DNA of 64,000 nucleotides, taken from Comamonas suwonensis (GTDB lineage: Bacteria > Pseudomonadota > Gammaproteobacteria > Burkholderiales > Burkholderiaceae_C). Location of the stretch: contig NZ_JABBCQ020000016.1 in the NCBI RefSeq assembly GCF_012844455.2, positions 1 to 64,000 of the forward strand, read 5' to 3'. A program made the position numbers and the translations under genes. Of this stretch, positions 25,660-34,344 are shown piece by piece. The number at the start of each line of letters is the position of its first letter. The stretch's first letter is position 1. The notes beneath the pieces are model-generated. The model did no database searches and was not told the DNA's origin. It saw only the letters and a list, made by a program, of their open reading frames with translations.

Positions 25660-26549
25660 TGTACCAATCCGTTTTCCGTCCCGCATTGATGACGGGGCAG
25701 GTGGTGGTGGTGACCGGTGGCGGCTCAGGCATCGGTCGCTGCGTGGCTCATGAGCTGGCGGGACTGGGCGCCACGGTGGCGCTGGTGGGTCGCAATCCTG
25801 ACAAACTGAGCGCTGTGCAGCAAGAGCTGGCGCAGGAGGGCGTGGATGCCGCACGCGTCAGCTGCCACAGTGGTGACATTCGGGATGAGGCCGGCGTCAA
25901 GGCTTTGGTGGTCCAGATTCTTGGGTTGCACGGCCGAATTGATGCATTGGTCAATAACGCGGGTGGTCAGTACATCGCCCCGCTGGCAACGATTAGTGCC
26001 AAGGGCTGGCAGGCGGTGCTGGACACCAATCTCACCGGTGGCTTTTTGATGGCGCGTGAGTGCTTTGTGCAGCACATGGCCAGGCATGGCGGCTCCATCG
26101 TCAACATGGTGGCTGATATGTGGGGTTCCATGCCCGGCATGGGCCATAGCGGCGCAGCGCGTGCAGGCATGGTCAGCTTTACCGAAACGGCTGCGGTGGA
26201 ATGGGCCCCGCACGGCGTTCGCGTCAATGCGATTGCGCCTGGCTATATCGCCTCAAGTGGCATGGATCAATACCCGCCAGAGGCCGCAGCCATGTTGCGC
26301 AAGATGCCTGCCACCGTACCCGCCGGCCGCTTTGGCAATGAAGCAGAAGTCTCGGCCAGCATTGTGTTTTTGCTCAGCCCTGCTGCCAGCTTCATCAGCG
26401 GCACGGTGCTGCGGGTCGATGGTGCGCGCCCGCAGGTGCGCATGGGTATGGGTCCGGTAGCGGCCAGTACTGAAGTGCAGCAACGCGCTGCCGTGCGTGC
26501 CTTTGATGGTTTTGCGCTTTACCAGACACCGAAGGTGTTTCAGTCATGA
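25659..26549 (+). CDS. SDR family protein resembling trans-2-enoyl-CoA reductase (PECR) and AtuB
   Basis: A 296-residue short-chain dehydrogenase. The cofactor loop is TGGGSGIGRCVA and the NNAGG motif is present. The usual YxxxK is replaced: the site reads GHSGAARAGM, with His for Tyr and Arg for Lys. Peroxisomal trans-2-enoyl-CoA reductases have the same HSGAARAG pattern, so this is a family trait rather than decay. An SDR (AtuB) sits at the matching place in the acyclic terpene operon. GGGGAG precedes the ATG at 25659. It is translationally coupled to the carboxylase gene (ATGA). Confidence 0.85.
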   Translation: MYQSVFRPALMTGQVVVVTGGGSGIGRCVAHELAGLGATVALVGRNPDKLSAVQQELAQEGVDAARVSCHSGDIRDEAGVKALVVQILGLHGRIDALVNNAGGQYIAPLATISAKGWQAVLDTNLTGGFLMARECFVQHMARHGGSIVNMVADMWGSMPGMGHSGAARAGMVSFTETAAVEWAPHGVRVNAIAPGYIASSGMDQYPPEAAAMLRKMPATVPAGRFGNEAEVSASIVFLLSPAASFISGTVLRVDGARPQVRMGMGPVAASTEVQQRAAVRAFDGFALYQTPKVFQS

Positions 26550-28189
26550 ATGTCTACGAATCGCAATGGAATGCCGGTAGTGAGCAGGCAGGGCAGCGCC
26601 GCGCGGCCACTTTGATGCGCATTGAGGCGCTGAGGGCGCTGGAGCAGCGTGCGGCACAGGCGTCGCAGCGCGCCAAGCCCCAGTTTGAAAAGCGCGGCCA
26701 GTTGCTGCCGCGCGAGCGCGTGGCGCTGCTGCTTGATAGCGGATCGCCTTGGCTGCCGCTGTGCACGCTGGCGGGCTTTATGCAAGACCGCGATGACCCG
26801 GCCAAGTCGGTGCCGGGCGGCGGCATGCTGGCCGGGATTGGTTTTGTCAGTGGCGTGCGCTGCATGGTGGTGGCCAGTGACTCGGGCATTGAAGCTGGCG
26901 CCATTCAGGAAAAAGGGCTGGACAAGATGCTGCGCGTGCAAGAGATCGCACTGCAGAACAAGCTTCCCTTTATCCATTTGGTGGAAAGCGCGGGCGCGAA
27001 CCTGATGCGCTACCGCGTTGAGGGCTTTGTGATGGGCGGCGCGCTGTTTCGCAACCTGGCGCGGCTGTCTGCGGCTGGCATTCCGGTCATCACCGTGCAG
27101 CATGGATCGGGCACGGCCGGCGGTGCGTATATGCCCGGACTATCGGATGTGGTCATCATGGTGCGTGGCCGATCACGGGCCTTTCTGGCGGGCCCGCCCT
27201 TGCTCAAGGCCGCAACGGGTGAGATCGCGACTGAAGAAGAGTTGGGCGGGGCCGAGATGCACACCGGCATCTCGGGTCTGGGGGAATATCTGGCCGAGGA
27301 TGACCGCCACGCCCTGGGTCTGGCGCGCGATGTGGTGGCACAGCTTTCTCAGTGGAAACAGCCTGCAGCGCAATATGGGAAAGTGCAAGAAGCTATCAAA
27401 AGGGGAGTGACTGAGCCGCGTTATGACTCAGAAGAGTTACTCGGCTTGATGCCATCCCACCATCGCGAGCCGGTGGATATGCGTGAAGTCATGGCGCGAT
27501 TGGTGGACGGGTCTGCATTGCTGCCATTCAAGTCCAGCTATGGCGCGGCCACGCTGTGTGCGCAGGCGCATATCGACGGCCATGCCGTGGGCCTGATCTC
27601 GAACAACGGCCCCATTGATGTCGCCGGTGCCAACAAGGCGGCGCACTTCATTCAGTGGATGTGCCAGCTGGGTCACCCCATCATCTATCTGCAAAACACC
27701 ACGGGCTATATGGTGGGCAAGGACAGTGAGCAGGCCGGAATGATCAAGCACGGCAGCAAGATGATTCAGGCCGTGACCAATGCCACCGTGCCGCAGATCA
27801 CCATCCAGTGCGGCGCCAGTTTTGGCGCGGGCAACTACGGTATGTGCGGCCGTGGCTATGCGCCGCGTTTTCTGTTCAGCTGGCCCGGCGCCAAGACGGC
27901 GGTGATGGGCGGCGAGCAGGCCGCCAGCACCATGCGTCAGGTGACCGAGGCGGCCATGGCCCGCAAAGGTCTGCCGGTGGATGACGAGCAGATGCAAAAG
28001 CAGTACGACCAGATCGTCGCCATGTTTGAAGCGCAGGCCGACGCCTTCTACACCAGCGGCTTGCTGCTGGATGACGGCGTGATCGACCCGCGCGACACGC
28101 GCCAGGTGCTGTCCTTCTGCCTGGCTACCTTGCAAGAAGCGCAGCAGCGCACGTTGCGCCCCATGCAGTTTGGGGTGGCGCGCATGTAG
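26546..28189 (+). CDS. Acyl-CoA carboxylase, carboxyltransferase (beta) subunit
   Basis: A 547-residue biotin-dependent carboxyltransferase with two crotonase-fold halves. Motifs: the oxyanion glycines in GSGTAGGAYMPGL, FLAGPPLLKAATGEI, GGAEMHTGISGLGEYLAEDD, and in the second half NTTGYMVGKDSEQAGMIKHG and FGAGNYGMCGRGYAPRF. It belongs to the methylcrotonyl-/geranyl-CoA carboxylase type. With the alpha subunit at 30270 and the ACAD and hydratase between them, the order matches AtuC-D-E-F. Substrate choice between geranyl-, methylcrotonyl- or another beta-methyl-enoyl-CoA cannot be settled here. A short copy of the AGCTATCAAAA repeat is embedded at about 27390. Confidence 0.92.
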   Translation: MNVYESQWNAGSEQAGQRRAATLMRIEALRALEQRAAQASQRAKPQFEKRGQLLPRERVALLLDSGSPWLPLCTLAGFMQDRDDPAKSVPGGGMLAGIGFVSGVRCMVVASDSGIEAGAIQEKGLDKMLRVQEIALQNKLPFIHLVESAGANLMRYRVEGFVMGGALFRNLARLSAAGIPVITVQHGSGTAGGAYMPGLSDVVIMVRGRSRAFLAGPPLLKAATGEIATEEELGGAEMHTGISGLGEYLAEDDRHALGLARDVVAQLSQWKQPAAQYGKVQEAIKRGVTEPRYDSEELLGLMPSHHREPVDMREVMARLVDGSALLPFKSSYGAATLCAQAHIDGHAVGLISNNGPIDVAGANKAAHFIQWMCQLGHPIIYLQNTTGYMVGKDSEQAGMIKHGSKMIQAVTNATVPQITIQCGASFGAGNYGMCGRGYAPRFLFSWPGAKTAVMGGEQAASTMRQVTEAAMARKGLPVDDEQMQKQYDQIVAMFEAQADAFYTSGLLLDDGVIDPRDTRQVLSFCLATLQEAQQRTLRPMQFGVARM

Positions 28190-28241
28190 CTGGGCAGCCG
28201 CCTTTCACCTTTCCCTTCAGAGATATCAACGGAGACAAGTC

Positions 28242-29420
28242 ATGCATTGGACCCATGAGCATCTGGAAGTGCGCAAGACCCTGAAGCGCTATATCGAAGA
28301 GCAGATCAACCCTCATGTCGATGCGTGGGAGGAGGCGGAGATCTTTCCTGCCCACAAGGTGTTCAAGGGGCTGGGTGATCTGGGGTTGCTGGGGCTGACC
28401 AAGCCCGAAGCGTATGGCGGCTCGGGTCTGGACTACTCATACAGCCTGCTGATGGCGGAGACGCTGGGTCATATTCGCTGCGGCGGCGTGCCCATGGCCA
28501 TTGGGGTGCAGACCGATATGTGCACGCCCGCGCTGGCGCGCTTTGGCAGCGATGCACTGCGGGAGCAGTTTCTGGCACCTGCCATTGCGGGCGATATGGT
28601 GGGCTGTATTGGTGTGAGCGAGCCCGGTGCGGGCAGCGATGTATCGGGCATCAAGAGCCATGCGCGCAAAGATGGCGACGATTACGTCATCACGGGCCAG
28701 AAAATGTGGATCACCAACAGCATTCAGGCGGACTGGATGTGCATGCTGGTCAACACCAGCGATGGGCCGGTGCACAAGAACAAGAGCCTCATCATGGTGC
28801 CCATGCGTGACGGGCCGAATGGCAGGCTGACCCAGGGCATTGAAGTAGCCAAGAAGTTGCGCAAGATCGGCATGAATTCTTCCGATACGGGCCTGATTTA
28901 TTTTGATGAAGTGCGTGTGCCGCAGCGCTATCTGATCGGGCAGGAAGGGCAGGGCTTTATCTACCAGATGCAGCAGTTCCAGGAGGAGCGGCTGTGGTGC
29001 GCAGCCAGTGGACTGGTGGCCATGGATGAGTGCATTCAAGAGACCATCGAATGGGCGCAGCAGCGGCGCATGTTTGGCAGCACGCTGATCGATCAGCAGT
29101 GGGTGCAGTTCAAACTGGCCGAGTTGCAGACCGAGGTGGAAGCGCTGCGCGCACTGACCTATCGCGCTGCTGATCTGTACATGGCCGGGCAGGATGCGCT
29201 GCAACTGGCCAGCATGGCCAAACTCAAGACAGGGCGGCTGACGCGTGAGGTGGCCGATACCTGCCTGCAGTTCTGGGGCGGCATGGGCTTTACCTGGGAG
29301 AACCGCGTCTCGCGCCTGTATCGGGATGGGCGTCTGGGTTCCATCGGCGGCGGTGCTGACGAAGTGATGCTGGGCATCATCGGCAAGACCATGGGAATGA
29401 TCAAGCGCCCTGCGCAGTGA
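28242..29420 (+). CDS. Acyl-CoA dehydrogenase, citronellyl-CoA dehydrogenase-like
   Basis: A 392-residue FAD enzyme. Motifs: GVSEPGAGSDVSGI, KMWITNS, WAQQRRMFGSTL and the C-terminal LGSIGGGADEVMLGII. The last segment is of the kind seen in AtuD-type dehydrogenases. The probable base is a Glu in FQEERLWCA. It lies between carboxylase beta and the hydratase, the AtuD position. The ATG at 28242 follows CGGAGAC; upstream codons in frame overlap the carboxylase 3' end and are not used. Confidence 0.9.
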   Translation: MHWTHEHLEVRKTLKRYIEEQINPHVDAWEEAEIFPAHKVFKGLGDLGLLGLTKPEAYGGSGLDYSYSLLMAETLGHIRCGGVPMAIGVQTDMCTPALARFGSDALREQFLAPAIAGDMVGCIGVSEPGAGSDVSGIKSHARKDGDDYVITGQKMWITNSIQADWMCMLVNTSDGPVHKNKSLIMVPMRDGPNGRLTQGIEVAKKLRKIGMNSSDTGLIYFDEVRVPQRYLIGQEGQGFIYQMQQFQEERLWCAASGLVAMDECIQETIEWAQQRRMFGSTLIDQQWVQFKLAELQTEVEALRALTYRAADLYMAGQDALQLASMAKLKTGRLTREVADTCLQFWGGMGFTWENRVSRLYRDGRLGSIGGGADEVMLGIIGKTMGMIKRPAQ

Positions 29421-29430
29421 GGAGCCGGGC

Positions 29431-30273
29431 ATGACTCAGGTGCTTGAAGTAGAACGCCAGCCGTTGGGCAATGGCTTTGTGGAGTGGTGGCGACTGAACT
29501 CACCCCAGACCCGTAATGCGCTGACGGACGAGGTGGTGCAGGCCTTGCTGCAAAACTGCCAACGCGCGGCTCAAGATGCCCAGTTGCGCGTGGTGGTGCT
29601 GAGCGGCAATGGTGGACATTTCTGTGCCGGTGGCAGTCTGGGCGGCTTTGCCAGCAGCATTGGCAAACCGCTGGAAAGCGCGCAGGCATTTGACCCACTG
29701 GTGAAGGTGAATCGCGAATATGGCCGTTTGCTGCAGCAACTGGCGGGCTTGCCGCAGTTGCTGATCGCTGCCGTGCAGGGCGCAGCCATGGGCGGCGGTG
29801 TGGGGCTGGTCTGCGTGGCCGATGTGGTGGTGGCAGACAAGGCAGCCGTGTTTGGCACGCCAGAGGTCACGTTGGGCATTGTTCCTGCACAGATCGCGCC
29901 TTTTGTGCTGCGCCGATTGGGTGAGGCGCGTGCACGGCAATGGCTGCTGTGCGGTCAGCGCTGGTCTGCAGCGCAGGCATATGAGGCAGGCTTGGTGCAA
30001 ATCCTGGTCAATGCCTGTGATGGGGCAGATTGGCAAAGCCAGTTGCAGCGCCAGATTGATCTCTGTGCGCAGGCAGCGCCAGCTGCCGTGGCCGCCACCA
30101 AAAAACTGCTGGCAGACATTCCCGCACAGAGTCTGGATGCATCACTGAAGCAGGGAGCGCAAGCCTTTGCCAGTGCGCTGCGCGGTGCAGAAGCGGGCGC
30201 AGGGCTCAGAGCTTTCTCACACAAGCAGCCTGCGCCTTGGGTTGTTTCACCGAATCAGGAGGGCATCGCATGA
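29431..30273 (+). CDS. Enoyl-CoA hydratase of the methylglutaconyl/isohexenylglutaconyl type
   Basis: A 280-residue crotonase. The oxyanion segments are FCAGGSLGGF and GAAMGGGVGL. Of the two classic glutamates, the GGGCE one is Gly here, while the second is kept in FGTPEVTLG. It is followed by IVPAQIAPFVLRRLGEARAR, the signature of bacterial LiuC/AtuE hydratases, which hydrate the product of the biotin carboxylase step. The position between the ACAD and carboxylase alpha supports this. Its stop overlaps the next start (ATGA). Confidence 0.9.
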   Translation: MTQVLEVERQPLGNGFVEWWRLNSPQTRNALTDEVVQALLQNCQRAAQDAQLRVVVLSGNGGHFCAGGSLGGFASSIGKPLESAQAFDPLVKVNREYGRLLQQLAGLPQLLIAAVQGAAMGGGVGLVCVADVVVADKAAVFGTPEVTLGIVPAQIAPFVLRRLGEARARQWLLCGQRWSAAQAYEAGLVQILVNACDGADWQSQLQRQIDLCAQAAPAAVAATKKLLADIPAQSLDASLKQGAQAFASALRGAEAGAGLRAFSHKQPAPWVVSPNQEGIA

Positions 30274-32246
30274 AGCGCATTCTGATTGCCAATCGCGGCG
30301 AGATTGCGCTGCGTGTCATGGCCACGGCCCAGCGCATGGGCATAGACACGGTCGCGGTTTATTCCGATGCGGATGCAGGTAGCGTCCATGTGCAGCAGGC
30401 CACGCAGGCTTATGCACTGGGCGGTTTGACATCAGCGCAAAGCTATCTGGATATTCAGAAGCTGCTGACCGCAGCGCAGGCCACAGGGGCCGATGCCGTG
30501 CACCCCGGTTATGGTTTTTTGAGTGAGGACGCTGGCTTTGCACAGGCCGTGCAAGACGCAGGTCTGATCTGGATTGGCCCGCCGCCCGAGGCGATTCGCC
30601 AACTGGGCAGCAAGGCCGAGGCCAAGCAACTGGCCAAGGCGCATGGCGTGCCCTGCTTGCCCGGTTACGAAGGTGATGATCAGTCTGATGCCCGATTTTT
30701 CGCAGAGTCCGAGAGGGTTGGCTATCCCGTCATGGTCAAGGCCGTGGCCGGTGGCGGTGGGCGGGGTATGCGTCTGGTCGAAAAGCCAGACCAGTTGGCC
30801 GCCGCTTTGGCCAGTGCCCGGTCGGAGGCACTGGCAGGCTTTGGTAATGGTGCTTTGCTGGTGGAGCGAGCGGTGATGAATCCGCGCCATGTTGAGCTGC
30901 AGGTGTTTGCCGATGTGCATGGCCATGTGATTCATCTGGGGGAGAGGGACTGCTCGGTGCAGCGCCGTCATCAAAAAATCATTGAAGAAGCGCCCAGCCC
31001 CGCCGTCAATGCGGAATTGCGGGCGCGCATGGGCCAATGCGCCACGGCGCTGGCCGCTGCTGCTGGTTATGTGGGGGCCGGAACTGTGGAGTTTCTGGTC
31101 GAAGGCCAGCAGTTCTATCTGATGGAGATGAACACCCGCCTGCAGGTGGAGCACCCGGTGACAGAGGCACTGACCGGGCTTGACCTGGTGGAGTGGCAGA
31201 TTCGTGTTGCGCGTGGCGAGGCCTTGCCGCTAACCCAGGAGCAGGTTCGGTTTAGCGGTCATGCCATTGAAGTGAGGCTGTGCGCGGAGGACGAAAGCTT
31301 TCAGCCCCATACCGGCGTTGTGCGCTATTTCTCTGCGCCGCAAGCCAGTGCCTTCACCCGTGCGCCGCTGCGTTTTGACCATGCCGTGCGCAATGGCAGC
31401 GAGGTCACGCCCTACTACGACGCCATGCTGGGCAAACTGATTGTTCATGCCGATACGCGAGAGCAGGCCATCAACCAGTTGATTCATGCGCTGGGTCAGC
31501 TCAAGGTTTTGGGCCTGCCTACCAATCGAGCCTTTTTAATGGAATGCCTGAATGACTCGGTGTTCCGGCAAGGGCAGGCACTGATCTCCTATCTGGCTGG
31601 CGACGCGCCGCGTATGCAGCAGCAGTTGCGCCTGCGTGAAGGACAGGCACACCAGCAATGGAGCGCGCTATGCGCTGTGGGCCAAATGCCCGGGCCGCTG
31701 GCCTGCAGCTACCCGCAGCTGCGCAAACTGCGCCATCGCGGCGAGACGCAAGAGCTGCAACTGCAGCCCCAAACGGCGCACAGCTGGTCGCTGCAAGCGA
31801 AAGATGATGAACCTGTTTTGCTACAGATTGATGAGCTGCTGCCGCATGCCTGGAGAGCACGGCGGGGTGGTTTGACTCAAACCGTGAACGCCGTGGCACT
31901 GGATGCAGAAGAGGGCAGCTCTCGCTGGCATTTGCAGGCCGGTGCGGTGGACTGGTGGGTGCAGGATGTGAGCTATCAGCCGCCCGAGAACGCTGGCGGA
32001 GCCGCTCAGGCCACCGAGCTGAGAGCCCCGTTCAACGGACGCGTGGTGCTGCTGAACGCTGAACTGGGGCAGGCGCTGGCGGGTGGTGCGGTGGCCATCG
32101 TCATTGAATCCATGAAGCTGGAACACAGCCTGAGCGTCAAGGCCGCTTGCGTGGTGGAGGCCGTGCTGGTCAGCAGCGGCCAGCAGGTATCGCCGGGGCA
32201 GGTCCTGCTGCGACTGGCTCCCCTGCCGGAGGCCTGGCATGACTAA
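30270..32246 (+). CDS. Acyl-CoA carboxylase, biotin carboxylase/carrier (alpha) subunit
   Basis: A 658-residue alpha subunit. The biotin carboxylase domain spans about residues 1-445: KRILIANRGEIALRV, HPGYGFLSE, AVAGGGGRGMRLV, MEMNTRLQVEHPVTE. The last 80 residues are the biotin carrier, with the biotinylated K616 in IESMKLEHS in place of the more usual EAMKMEH. The segment between them would be the BT domain that holds the beta subunit. AGGAGGG precedes the ATG. This completes the carboxylase with the beta subunit at 26546. Confidence 0.93.
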   Translation: MKRILIANRGEIALRVMATAQRMGIDTVAVYSDADAGSVHVQQATQAYALGGLTSAQSYLDIQKLLTAAQATGADAVHPGYGFLSEDAGFAQAVQDAGLIWIGPPPEAIRQLGSKAEAKQLAKAHGVPCLPGYEGDDQSDARFFAESERVGYPVMVKAVAGGGGRGMRLVEKPDQLAAALASARSEALAGFGNGALLVERAVMNPRHVELQVFADVHGHVIHLGERDCSVQRRHQKIIEEAPSPAVNAELRARMGQCATALAAAAGYVGAGTVEFLVEGQQFYLMEMNTRLQVEHPVTEALTGLDLVEWQIRVARGEALPLTQEQVRFSGHAIEVRLCAEDESFQPHTGVVRYFSAPQASAFTRAPLRFDHAVRNGSEVTPYYDAMLGKLIVHADTREQAINQLIHALGQLKVLGLPTNRAFLMECLNDSVFRQGQALISYLAGDAPRMQQQLRLREGQAHQQWSALCAVGQMPGPLACSYPQLRKLRHRGETQELQLQPQTAHSWSLQAKDDEPVLLQIDELLPHAWRARRGGLTQTVNAVALDAEEGSSRWHLQAGAVDWWVQDVSYQPPENAGGAAQATELRAPFNGRVVLLNAELGQALAGGAVAIVIESMKLEHSLSVKAACVVEAVLVSSGQQVSPGQVLLRLAPLPEAWHD

Positions 32247-33399
32247 TGCGTTTGATGCCTCTGAAATGTCTGAACGGGACATGCTCTACGACATGGTGCG
32301 CCGCTTTGCGACTGAGCACATTGCGCCCCATGTCACGGCCTGGGATGACGCGGGCGAGTTTCCGCGCCAGCTGTACCGGCAAGCTGCCAAGTTGGGCCTG
32401 CTGGGTATTGGCTACCCGCAGGAGCTCGGCGGTACGCCTGCCACGCATAGCCTGCGTGCTGCGCTTTGGATAGCGCTGTGCCGGTATGGCGGCAGCGGCG
32501 GGGTACTGGCCAGCTTGCTGTCTCACAACATCGGCCTGCCGCCTGTGGTGCTGCTGGGCAGCCAAGCCTTGAATCAGCAGGTGGTGCCTGATGTGCTGGC
32601 AGGTCGCAAGATTGCGGCGCTGGCCATTACCGAGCCCGGTGGCGGATCGGATGTGGCGGCACTGCGTACCAGGGCGCGTCGCGATGGTGATGACTATGTG
32701 ATTGATGGCGAGAAGACCTTTATCACCTCGGGTGTGCGGGCGGACTGGCTGACGGTGGCGGTGCGCACGGGTGAGGAAAAGGGCGCTTCGGGCATTTCAC
32801 TGTTGCTGGTGCCAGGCGACAGCGCGGGTCTGTCGCGCAGCCCGCTGCACAAGATGGGCTGGCAATGCTCAGACACGGCGCATTTGTTCTTTGACGGAGT
32901 TCGCGTGCCCGCCAGTCATTTGCTGGGCGCAGAAGGCCAGGGCTTTCGCGCCATCATGCAGAACTTCAACGGCGAGCGGCTGGGAATTGCCTGCGCGGCA
33001 CTGGGCTTTGCCCAGGCTTGCTACGACGAAGCACTGGGCTGGGCGCAGCAGCGCAAGACCTTTGGCGTCACGCTGAATCAGCATCAGGTCATGCGCCACA
33101 AGCTGGTGGATATGCAGCAGCGCATACGCAGCACCGAGGCCTGGCTCCACATCGTAGCCACGCGGGCCGATGACGGTGACACCGGCGCTGACTGGGTGGG
33201 TGAGGTCTGCGTGCTGAAGAACCACGCCACGCAGACCATGCAGTTTTGCGCCGATACCGCAGTGCAGATTCTGGGCGGCATGGGATTTATGCGCGGCACC
33301 GTGAGCGAGCGTATTTATCGCGAGGTCAAGGTGCTGACCATAGGTGGCGGCACTGAGGAAATTATGAAGGAACTGGCCGCAAGCCAGTGGCGAATTTAA
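32239..33399 (+). CDS. Acyl-CoA dehydrogenase
   Basis: A 386-residue FAD enzyme and second dehydrogenase of the cluster. Motifs: AITEPGGGSDVAAL, KTFITSG, WAQQRKTFGVTL and C-terminal LTIGGGTEEIMKELA. The likely base is the Glu of NGERLGIAC. It overlaps the carboxylase alpha gene by eight bases, with GGAGG at binding distance, so it is co-translated. With one dehydrogenase in the AtuD place, this one probably serves a second round of oxidation on a shorter or saturated intermediate. Confidence 0.9.
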   Translation: MTNAFDASEMSERDMLYDMVRRFATEHIAPHVTAWDDAGEFPRQLYRQAAKLGLLGIGYPQELGGTPATHSLRAALWIALCRYGGSGGVLASLLSHNIGLPPVVLLGSQALNQQVVPDVLAGRKIAALAITEPGGGSDVAALRTRARRDGDDYVIDGEKTFITSGVRADWLTVAVRTGEEKGASGISLLLVPGDSAGLSRSPLHKMGWQCSDTAHLFFDGVRVPASHLLGAEGQGFRAIMQNFNGERLGIACAALGFAQACYDEALGWAQQRKTFGVTLNQHQVMRHKLVDMQQRIRSTEAWLHIVATRADDGDTGADWVGEVCVLKNHATQTMQFCADTAVQILGGMGFMRGTVSERIYREVKVLTIGGGTEEIMKELAASQWRI

Positions 33400-33409
33400 A
33401 GAGAAATTA

Positions 33410-33450
33410 GCCTGAAGCGCTTATCTATCAAGCGCTATCAGCTTCTATTT
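33410..33450. repeat. Comamonadaceae AGCGCTTAT...AAGCGCTA intergenic repeat
   Basis: GCCTGAAGCGCTTATC and TATCAAGCGCTATCAGC form an imperfect hairpin just before the ribosome-binding site (AAGGAGC) of the next gene. Copies with the same core lie at 49337-49375 and 60292-60330. Confidence 0.7.
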
Positions 33451-33461
33451 AAGGAGCAAGA

Positions 33462-34328
33462 ATGTCCGATAAAGCCATCATCACCTGTTCCATCACAGGT
33501 GTTCTTACTGACCCTGAGCAGCACCATGTACCTGTGACGCCAGAGCAACTGGCGCAAGAAGCCCGCCGGGCTTATGACGCCGGTGCATCGGTGGTGCATG
33601 TGCACTTTCGCAAGCAGGAAGAGGGCAAGGGCCATCTCCCAAGCTGGGACCCCGTAGTCGCCAAGGCCTGTGTGGATGCCATGCGCGATGCTTGCCCGGA
33701 CATCATCATCAACCAGACCACGGGCGTGGTCGGACCTGATTATCAAGGGCCGCTGGACTGCCTGCGTGCTACGCGCCCCGAGATGGCGGCTTGCAATGCG
33801 GGCTCGCTCAATTACCTGAAAACGCGCAGCAACGGCAGCTGGGCCTGGCCACCGATGCTGTTCGACAACCAGCCTGCCAAGGTGCAGGATTTTCTGGATG
33901 TGATGGCCGAAACGAATACGCTGCCCGAGTTTGAATGCTTTGACGTGGGCATTGTTCGCTGTGTCGGCATGTATGTGGAAACCGGCATGTACAAAGGCTT
34001 GCCCGAGTACAACTTTGTGATGGGTGTGGAGTCCGGCATGCCTGCCGACCCGGATTTGCTGCCCATTTTGCTCAAGCTCAAGATCAAGGATGCGCCTTGG
34101 CAGACCACCTTGATTGGCCGCAGTGAAATCTGGCCTGCGCATTTGCGCACCGCTGAACTGGGAGGTCATCTGCGCAGCGGTCTGGAAGACACCTTCTACC
34201 TGCCCGATGGCCGCAAGGTCACTTCGAATGCGCCGCTGATTGAGCAATTGGCGCGCTATGCCCGGGATGTGGGGCGCGAAGTGGCGACGCCGCAGGAAGC
34301 GCGAAAAATGCTGCATCTGGCCGCTTGA
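33462..34328 (+). CDS. Beta-keto acid cleavage enzyme (BKACE, DUF849)
   Basis: A 288-residue TIM-barrel enzyme of the family that includes 3-keto-5-aminohexanoate cleavage enzyme (Kce). Zinc-ligand motif VVHVHFRK after DAGASV, then NQTTG and the substrate-region patterns NAGSLNYL and DVGIVRCVGMY. Family members react a beta-keto acid with acetyl-CoA to give acetoacetate and a new acyl-CoA. AAGGAGC lies ahead of the ATG. Its place in a carboxylase/dehydrogenase operon suggests it removes a C2 or C3 unit from a catabolic beta-keto acid; the real substrate is unknown. Confidence 0.9.
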   Translation: MSDKAIITCSITGVLTDPEQHHVPVTPEQLAQEARRAYDAGASVVHVHFRKQEEGKGHLPSWDPVVAKACVDAMRDACPDIIINQTTGVVGPDYQGPLDCLRATRPEMAACNAGSLNYLKTRSNGSWAWPPMLFDNQPAKVQDFLDVMAETNTLPEFECFDVGIVRCVGMYVETGMYKGLPEYNFVMGVESGMPADPDLLPILLKLKIKDAPWQTTLIGRSEIWPAHLRTAELGGHLRSGLEDTFYLPDGRKVTSNAPLIEQLARYARDVGREVATPQEARKMLHLAA

Positions 34329-34344
34329 GTCTGAGGAGCTGTAT

